A stretch of DNA of 64,000 bases from Saccharothrix longispora. Its GTDB lineage: Bacteria; Actinomycetota; Actinomycetes; Mycobacteriales; Pseudonocardiaceae. Shown here piece after piece: positions 54,301 through 63,300 of this stretch. The notes under the pieces were generated by a model. The model made no database searches. It was not told where the DNA came from and saw nothing but the letters and a program-made list of their open reading frames with translations. The stretch spans positions 287,672-351,671 of the forward strand of contig NZ_NSDM01000011.1 in assembly GCF_030852425.1 (NCBI RefSeq), given 5' to 3'. How positions within the stretch are numbered: position 1 is the stretch's first letter; each line of letters starts with the position of its first letter. The translations under genes were made by a program, and so were the position numbers.

Positions 54301-57300
54301 AACGGCGTGATCGGCGCCGCCGGCGCCGAGTCGGGCAAGGTCGACGGCCTGGCGAAGGCCGTGGACGACGCGCGCGACTCCGTGGCCGACCTCCAGCAGC
54401 GGGTCAAGGACCTCAACACCGAGGTCGGCGAGCTGGACGTCGTCGCCCAGAACGCCGACGAGGCGCTGCGCGACGCGACCGCGGACGTGGAGTCGTCCGC
54501 CGACACCGTCGCCGACCTGGAGTTCCGGCTCGGCGAGGCGCGGGAGAAGCTCGACACGGCGAAGCAGGACCTCGACGCGGCCGGGAAGGCGCTCGCCGAC
54601 CACCGGGCCGCGCCGCCGCCCGCCGAGGGCGCGCCGCCGGTGGACCCGGCCGTCGAGCGGGACCTGGCCGACGCGGTGGACACCGCGAAGAGCACCCGCG
54701 ACGGCGTGCAGGCCGGCGTGGACCGCCTCGGCACCGAGCTGGACGACGCGAAGGCGCAGCACTCGACGGACCTCGACGCCCAGCGCGACGCGAAGGACGC
54801 GGCCGAGCGGGCCAACGCGGACCTGGAGCGGGCCGAGGGCGACCTGAAGACCGCCCGCGACGACCTGAAGACCGCGCGCGACACCCTCGACCAGGCCAAG
54901 ACCGACCTGCGCGACCAGCAGCGGACCGTCCGCGACACGACGGCGGACCGCGACGCGAAGCAGGCCCGCTACGACGTGCTGCTCGCCGCGCGGGACGCGC
55001 AGGAGGCCAGGATCGCCGCGGCCGAGGTCGTGCTGAACGACCGCCGGCAGGAGGCGGACGCGCGGCAGCAGGCGTGGTGGGACGCCAAGCGCGTCGTCGA
55101 CCAGCGCGTCGACACCTACAACGCGACCCCGGCTCCCGCACCGGTCCCGGCTCCCGCGCCGGCCCCCGCGTCGACGAACGACGGCACCCCGCCGCCTCCC
55201 GGGACCGCCCCGAACAGCGCGCCGCCGCCCGGGACGCCGGTCGTCACGCCGCCCGCCGCACCGCCGCTGAACCGCGACGTGCCGGTGACGCAGCCGGGCG
55301 TCCCCCAGGTGGCCCAGACCGATGCGGCCCAGACCGATGCGGCCGGCACGCCCCCCGCCGCGCGCGCGGTGCGCGGCCCGAGGCCCGAGCGGTCGTTCGA
55401 CCTGCCGCCCGGCGCCACCGACCTGCCGCCGGCCGACCGCGCGGTGCTCGACACCCTGGCGAAGGACCTGGTCGAGCAGAACGGCATCCGCGACCGCAAG
55501 GGCTACCAGCGGCCCACCGTCGCGGTCACCGGCCCGGACGCGCGGCTCGTGGCCGACGCCCTGGCCGCGCACGGCATCGACGCGACCGTCCGCGACACCA
55601 CGACGCCGACCACCGACGTGCACGTCGACTGGGAGCTCAAGCGCGCCGACGGCTGGACCCCGCCCGCCGCCCCGGTGGGCGCCAAGGTCACCGACACCGT
55701 CATCACGTCGTCCGGACCGGCCGCCCCGCACCCGGTGCTGGACGACCCGTCCTGGCGGCACAGCACCGCACCCACCGCCGACTGGTTCGCCAACCCCGCG
55801 CCCGCGTCCGACGCCGACATCGGGACCGCCCGCGCCGGCGCGCCGATCACCGGCCGCGTCCGCGGCGAGGACGGCGGTGTCATGAACACCACCACCGTCG
55901 GTCGCGACGGCGTGAAGATGAAGGCGTGGCGCGGCCCGATCGCCTACGACACCCGCGTGCTGGACGTCAACGGCACCCCGGTCCGCGACTTCACCGTCAA
56001 GGTGCACCTCGACCCGGCAGGCCACGCCGATCCCGCGCAGCTCGCCGACGTGCGCGACCGCACCCGCGCGGGCGTGGAGCACCTGTTCAACCAGGGCCAC
56101 CGGCTGCCGAGCGGCGAGCAGTTCCACGTCACCGTCGAGTTCACCACCGACCCCGCCGACGCCCACGCCACCGTGGAGGTCGCCGCGCCCGACGGCCGCG
56201 CCAACCAGCTGAGCTGGCCCGTGGACACCGACCCGCGCCGCCTCGCGCACGAGGTCGGCCACTTCCTCGGCCTGCACGACGAGTACTTCGAGACCGGCAA
56301 GGCGAGGCCGATCTTCCAGCACCAGGACGGCAAGGGCCGGGTCATGGGCGACAACGCGCCCACGACCGACGGCATCGACGAGGCCGACGCGAGCCTCAAG
56401 CCGCGCAACCTGTGGCTGGTCGAGAACCGGATGCGCGCGCTGGAGTCGTCCAACGACCCGGCGGCCGTGTGGACGGACCCGAGCGCCGTGGTCCCGGCCC
56501 CCGGCGGCACCGCGCCCCGGATCGACCACCGGCCGCCGCGCGTGTCGGACACCTTCGCCGAGGAGGTCCTCGACACGGTCCAGTCGGACGTGCAGGCCCC
56601 GAACGCGCCGTTCCGGCGGTCCCGGCCCGCGCCGCCCCCGGCCGTCCCGCTGGTCACGATCACCCCGCCCGTCCCGGAACCGGTCTTCGCCTCGGTGGAC
56701 CTGCCGGACTTCTTCCAGAACAACCAGGCGCTCGGCTCGGTCGCCGTCAACGGCGTGCGCGGCGCGGAGCAGGTCACGTCCGCGGTGGACGACCTCCTGC
56801 CCACCGTGGACGGGGTGACGCCGCGGGGCGTCGACCGCATCGGCAAGGCGCTGGACGACGACTTCGAGTCCTTCCTGGGCAACGGCCGCACGTTCCAGGT
56901 CCAGGTCGGCAAGAACTTCTACGACGCCAAGGTCACGGCGGTCCTCAACCCCGCGACGGGCCCCGGCACGGCGTCGCCCGCCAAGGTCGACAGCCGGGTG
57001 GACAGCGGCGCGACCACCACGACGACCACGAGCCTGACGACCGGCAACGACGTCTCGCTCAACGCCACCGCGAGCCAGGGCATGGGCGTGTACGGCACGG
57101 TCGGTGTGAAGACCACGCTCTCCACCCCCGTCACCGGCAACACCGCCACGACGTCGGCGCTGGACGACCGCGAGGTCCGCGGCGGCGACGGCTCGACCAA
57201 GCACGACGTGCCGGTCACGTACCGGGTCACGCTGACCGACGCGCGGGGCGTCGTCGTCGGCAGCACGGACGTCCGGACCGACGGGACCGGCGTCGCCCTC

Positions 57301-60300
57301 CAGATCCCGGACGACCTGCGCAACCTGGCGAACACCGACAACGCCCTGGGCAAGGTGCGGCCGGCGGACGGGGCCTGGGGCGCGAAGGTCGAGCACCTCG
57401 TGCCCGAGGCGGTCACGGACATCGACGCCGACCGGGCGTTCCGGGACGTGGCGGCGCAGTTGCACCCGTCGGTCACGAAGCCCGGCGCGGACGGCCGCAC
57501 GGTGCTCCGGGACTTCCTCAGCGCCACGAACATCCGCGACAACCTGCACGTGATGCTGAACGGCTGGGTCACCTCGCCGAACCTGACCAGCCCGCACTCG
57601 GCGTACGGCTCGGCCGTGCAGATGAAGGCGACGCTGGTGGAGGCCGAGCTCGTCGGCACGCACGGCGGCACGCAGTTCCGGATGCACGACACGGCGACCA
57701 CGAACACGGGTGTCACGGCCACCGTCGGCTCGGGCGTCGAGGTGAACGCGGCCGTCGGCGGCGGTGTCGGCACGCCGGGCGTGCCCATCGGCACGGCGGG
57801 CATCACGGGTTCGGCGTCCGCCAAGACCTCCGAGAGCTCGTCGGCGGGCACCACGTCGGTGAACCGCGCCGGCATGCAGGTCGGCGGGCAGACCGGCCTG
57901 TACAGGGTGTCCGCCAACGTCGAGGTGCGCACGCCCAACGGCAGCACGGTGACCGTCCCGGTGACCGCGCACGTGCGGCTCGGCCTGCCGGAGGCCAACG
58001 CGCACGGCCTGCCCGTACCGGCGGGCACCCAGGCCCGGGTCACCAAGCCCGGCACCGAGGACACCCGGTTCGAACCGCCCTACCTGGCCGAGGGCCTCGC
58101 GGCGGGCAACATCCGCGTCGGCGAGTTCGCCACCGCGAACCAGGTGCAGGCGCAGGTCGAGAACGCCCTCAAGGGCTTGCCGGACTTCGACGGCTTCCTG
58201 CCCGAGTGGAACCGGGGCACCGACCCGCGCGCGGACGGCAAGAACTTCGCCGACGTCGTGGAGAGGCTGAACAACCAGCGCAAGCTCGACGCGGAGCTGT
58301 CGCCGACCGCGCTGAAGGCGAAGATGGACAGCCTGCTCGGTCCGGGCGTGCAGGTGCAGCTCAAGCGGCAGGGCCTCGCCACCAACGACTTCGTCAACGT
58401 CACGGTCAAGGCCAGGCTGAGCGGGGGGAAGCACCTCGGCGAGGCGGACGCCCGCCAGGTGCGCGGCCTGTCCTCCTCCGCGCCGAAGCTGGACAGCGCG
58501 ACCACCACGACGAAGGGCTGGAGCGCGGGCGTCGAGGGTCGCGGCGGCGCGAACGTCAAGCCGGGTACCGCGGCGCTCGCGCCCACCGGCAACGCGGCCG
58601 TGAAGTACAGCAGCACGACGGCGAACAAGACCACCGCCGGGCCGGTGGTGAACGACGTGGCGCTCAACGTCGGCGACCCCAGGTCGCAGGTGTTCGCGCA
58701 CGACATCGAGTTCGACATCGAGATCACCACGTTCAGCCGCAACCGGTCGTGGGTCAAGCGGGTCACGCCGGGCTCGCCGTTCCTCCAGGTGCCGAAGGAG
58801 AAGACCGTCGTCCGGACGGCCGACCCGGACAACCCGCCGGCCCCGAACGCCCCCGGCAACCCGACGATCCTGCCGCAGATCGGCGGCAAGGTGCAGCTCT
58901 GGGTGCCGGACGGCTCCGCGCTCAAGACCCCGTCGACCGACTTCAAGCCCGGCGAGCCGGTGGACGGCGCGCTGCCGCCGGGCACCACCATCTCCGCCCT
59001 GCTCAAGCCGGGCACGACCCGCCCGCCACGCCACGAGTGGCTGCACGTCGAAGCCGTGACGAACGCGGAGGCGTTGCGGGACAAGGCGGTCGAGTGGCTG
59101 AACACCTCGGCGGGCGCGGACGGGTCGCTGACCGTGCCCGGCACGCAGGCGCGCAACCAGATCGACAGGATGTTCAGCCCGGAGAACCTCAAGGCGAACC
59201 TGCGCAGGATGGCCGAGACGGGCCTGGTCGAGGACGGCCTGCGGTTCGACCGCCGCGTCACCGACCGCACGGGCGCGGTCGGCATGACCGTCGAGCTGGG
59301 CGGGGCGAAGCTGGTGTCCATCTCCGACACCACACCGGTCGAGACGTGGACGACCGGCGGCTTCAAGGCCGGCGACAGCGTCGCGCACGGCCAGTCGGTG
59401 GAGGGCTCGGTGGGCGTCGGGCTCGGCGGCAAGCCGAACGACGCGACGCCCCGGGGCGGGGCGACGTTCACCGCGGGCGCGAAGTGGACGCCGTGGTCGA
59501 AGACCGGGACGACGGCCCGCGAGGTCGGCGGCAACGTCGACCGCAAGCTGGTCCGCCCGTCCGGTGAGCGGACCGTGCTGGTGCAGATGGACGCGACATT
59601 CTCCATCGTCGGCGAGAGCCGGTCCGGCAACGCGATCCACAAGGGCACCCCGCGCGCCGGCGGCGGCACGGTGACCCTGCCGGGCGGCGTGTTCGTGCGG
59701 GTCAGCGAGCAGGTCGCGCGGGACATGGGCCTGCTGGAGGACGTGCCGCCGCACGACTCGCCGGACCACGGCACGATGCGCCCGCCGAAGCGGCTCAACC
59801 CCGGCGAGCCCGGCGGGCTGGGCCTCAGCCTGGTGGACGACGTGCCGGACCTGTCCCCCGTGGTCGCGCAGCTCGCCGCGGTCGTCAACCAGAACTCCAA
59901 GCGCGAGCTCATCCCCGACTCGGTGCTGGACGACTCGATGCGCAACCTCCAGCGGTTGGTCGACCTGACGTCGCCGACGAGCGTCAAGGGCCTGATCGAC
60001 TCCGCGGTGGACGGCGGCGTGCCGCTGCTGCTGCACAAGCCCGGCGCGGTGATCGGCAAGAACACCTACCAGGTCACGCTGAAGGCCAAGGTGGGGCAGC
60101 CGAAGTTCCTGGAGGCGGTCAACGACGGCCGCGACATCGAGCACATCCTGGCCGGCTCGAACAAGAACTCCGACGCCGTCACCACGGGGTCCTCCTGGGG
60201 CGTCAGCGCCAGGGCGGGCGGCCAGCACCTGCCGGACGTGAAGAACGGCCAGTCGCCCGCCGCCGGCGGCGCGGTCGGCGCGAGCCTGAACTTCGCGCAG

Positions 60301-63300
60301 GCCAAGACCACCACCGACACCACGACCGAGCTGTTCGGCCACAAGCACACCGCCACCGGCCCGGCCGTGCGCTACGAGGTGCCGGTCGAGTTCGAGCTGG
60401 TCGTGCACAAGGGCGACAAGGAGGTCGCGCGGGTCAAGGCCGACGAAGCGCCGATCACCGTCCGGGTCCACGCCGACAACGTCCGCGTGGACTCGGCGGA
60501 CGTGCCGGCCGACGGCCGCCCGTACGGCGCGGAGGCGACCGGCCGGCCGCCGACCGAGGCGGCGCGGGCCCAGGTCGACGCCTGGAAGCGGGGCGGCCAC
60601 GACGTGCCCGGCGGTGCGTCGGTCGAGGGGATGCGCGGCGTCCAGGACGTGCGGATGGCGGCCGTCGCGGCGCTCGAACGCGCGGGTGCGGGCAAGGGCA
60701 TCACCGGCAAGGGCACCGGCTCGCTCAACTCGCTGCTGTCCACGCTCAGCTCCGAGACGCTCCAGTCGATGCTGCCCGGCATGACGAAGGGCCCGCTGGA
60801 GGTGCCGGGCCTGCACGAGGCGACGCTGGGCAGGGCGCAGCACGCGAACCTGAAGGTGTACGCGAAGCTGGTCGACCCCCGGCTCGGCTCGCTCAGCGAC
60901 GGCGTCAAGCTGGAGAACCCGACCTCCACCACGCACACCACCACGTCCGAGGCGAAGCACACCCAGAGCGGGGACTTCGTCGTCGCGCCGACGGGCGGCG
61001 TGAACAAGAAGGCGGACGACGCGCAGGGCAACCCGAACCTGGTCGACTCGGCCAACTCCGCGTTCGCCTTCCCGGAGTTCAAGCACAGCGCCGACGACTC
61101 GACCGCCGACTCGGGCGGCCCGGTCAGCGGCACGCAGCAGAACGTGAAGCCGTCCGGGCGCACCGGCCTGGTGGGGTTCACCGTGGAGTACCGGTTCGTC
61201 GCCGACCTCGGCGGCGGCAAGGTCGGCGTCTACGACCTGACCGTGCCCGACTCGGTGGACCTGCGGATGCCGCTGGCGGACGTCGAGGCGACGCTGGGCC
61301 GCACCGTCCCGCCGGACCTGGCGACCGCGCTGGACGGCGTGCGGGACGTGGCGAAGACGTGGCGCACCACCGAGGCCGCCGTGGAGACCACGCGCCACCA
61401 GGCGCAGGACCTGCTGGTCCAGCGCACCGGCGCGGACATCGAGGTCACCAACCGCCAGACCGTCCTGGACACCCGGTCGCGGGACGCGGAGACGGCGTTC
61501 GACGCGCTGGGCGCCCACGCCACCGCGGTCGACGAGGCCCGCACCGCCCGTGACGCGGCGGAGACCGCGCTGGAGGACGCCGAGACCCGCGCGGTCGACC
61601 TCGACCACGCCTCCCGGCGGGCCGACGAGGCGCTGGGCGACGCGGCGGCGGACGTCCGGACGACGCAGGAGGGCGTCGGGCGGGCGGAGGCCCACGCGCG
61701 GGCCGTCGACGACGCCCGCGCCCTGGCGGACCGGGCGCTGCGCGACGCCGAGACGGCCCTGGCCGAGCACGACGAGGCCGACACGTCGACCAGCGATCCC
61801 GACGCCGCGCCCGGCACACCGACCACCGACCCGGACACCACGCCCGGCACACCGACCACCGACGCCGATTCCGACGCCGACGCCGACCAGGTGCGGTCGG
61901 CCCTGGTGCGGGCCGTCCAGGACGCGACCGAGATCCGCGACGACCGGCAGGCCCGGCAGGAGAGGGCCGCGCTCGACCTGGCGAAGGCCCGGCAGGACCA
62001 CCGGACCGCCCTCGACCGGCAGCGGACAGCGGCCGACGCGGCCGCGGACGCCAAGGCCGCGGCGGACCGGGCCAGGACCGACCTGGAGGTGGCCGAGCGT
62101 GCCGCCGCCGACGCGCGCCGCGACTTCGCCACGGCCGACGACCGGCTCCGCGAGGCCCGCGGCAACGCCCGCCGGGCCGAGCAGGACAGGCAGGCGGCCG
62201 AGTTCGACCACCAGCGGGTCGTGCGGGAACGCGCCGACCTGGAGACGCGGATCACCACCGTCGGGACCGACCTGGCGCAGCAGCAGGACGCGGCCGACGT
62301 CCAGCAGGCGAACTGGTGGAACGCCAAGACCGAGGCCGACCGGCGACTGGCGACGTTCAACACCCCGTCCACCGGCACCCCGTCCACCGGCACCCCGTCC
62401 ACCGGCACCCCGTCCACCGGCACCCCTCCGCCCGCCTCCGGGACCACCACCCCCCGGTCCGGCCCCGCCTTCGTCCCCCCGCCCGGCGCGCAGACCTTCG
62501 GCGCGCAGACCTTCGGCGCGCAGACCTTCGGCGCGCCGGCGGTCACCGCCACGAGCACCTTCGGCGCACCCGCCGCGGGCGGCACACCCACCCCCGGCAC
62601 GCCGACGCCGGGCCCGTCGAGCACCGCCGCCCGGCGTGACGCCGCCGCCGCCGCGCTGACCTCGCGCCACCGGTCCGAGCGGACCGCGGAGAGCAACGCC
62701 GTCGCGGCCCGCCAGGCGGCCGAGAAGCAGGCCGAGGCGCTGGCGCTCACGGCGAAGCAGCAGGCCGACTACAACGCCGAGAGCGCCGCCGTGGCCGCGA
62801 GGCTCGACGCCGAGCGCCTCAAGGCCGAGGCCGACCTGCTCACCAGGCAGCAGCAGGACCGCGTCACCGAGAGCAACGCGCTCGCCGCCCGGCTCCAGGC
62901 CGAGTACGACCGCGTCTCCGCCGAGCTGGCGGCCAACCAGCAGGCGTACCGGCAGCAGTTCGCCACCCAGGTCCTGGCGCACCAGAAGCTGGAGCGGGAC
63001 CAGGTGGAGGCGCAGATCCAGCAGCAGCTCGCCGTCGCGCCCGGGTCGTTCGACCCGGACCAGGTCCGGCAGCAGGTCCTGAACAACCAGGCGGCCTTCC
63101 TGCGCACCGTCGAGCAGCAGCTCGACACCGAGCAGGCCGCCGAGCGGCAGCGGGTCGAGAAGGAGCTGGTCGCCCGGCAGGACCAGGACCGCAAGACCGC
63201 CGAGCAGCAGCTCGACCAGCGGCAGCTCGTCGAACGGCAGCAGGCCGCCCAGCAGCTCAAGACCGCTCAGGACGCCGAGCGCCTCAAGGCGGAGCAGGAC

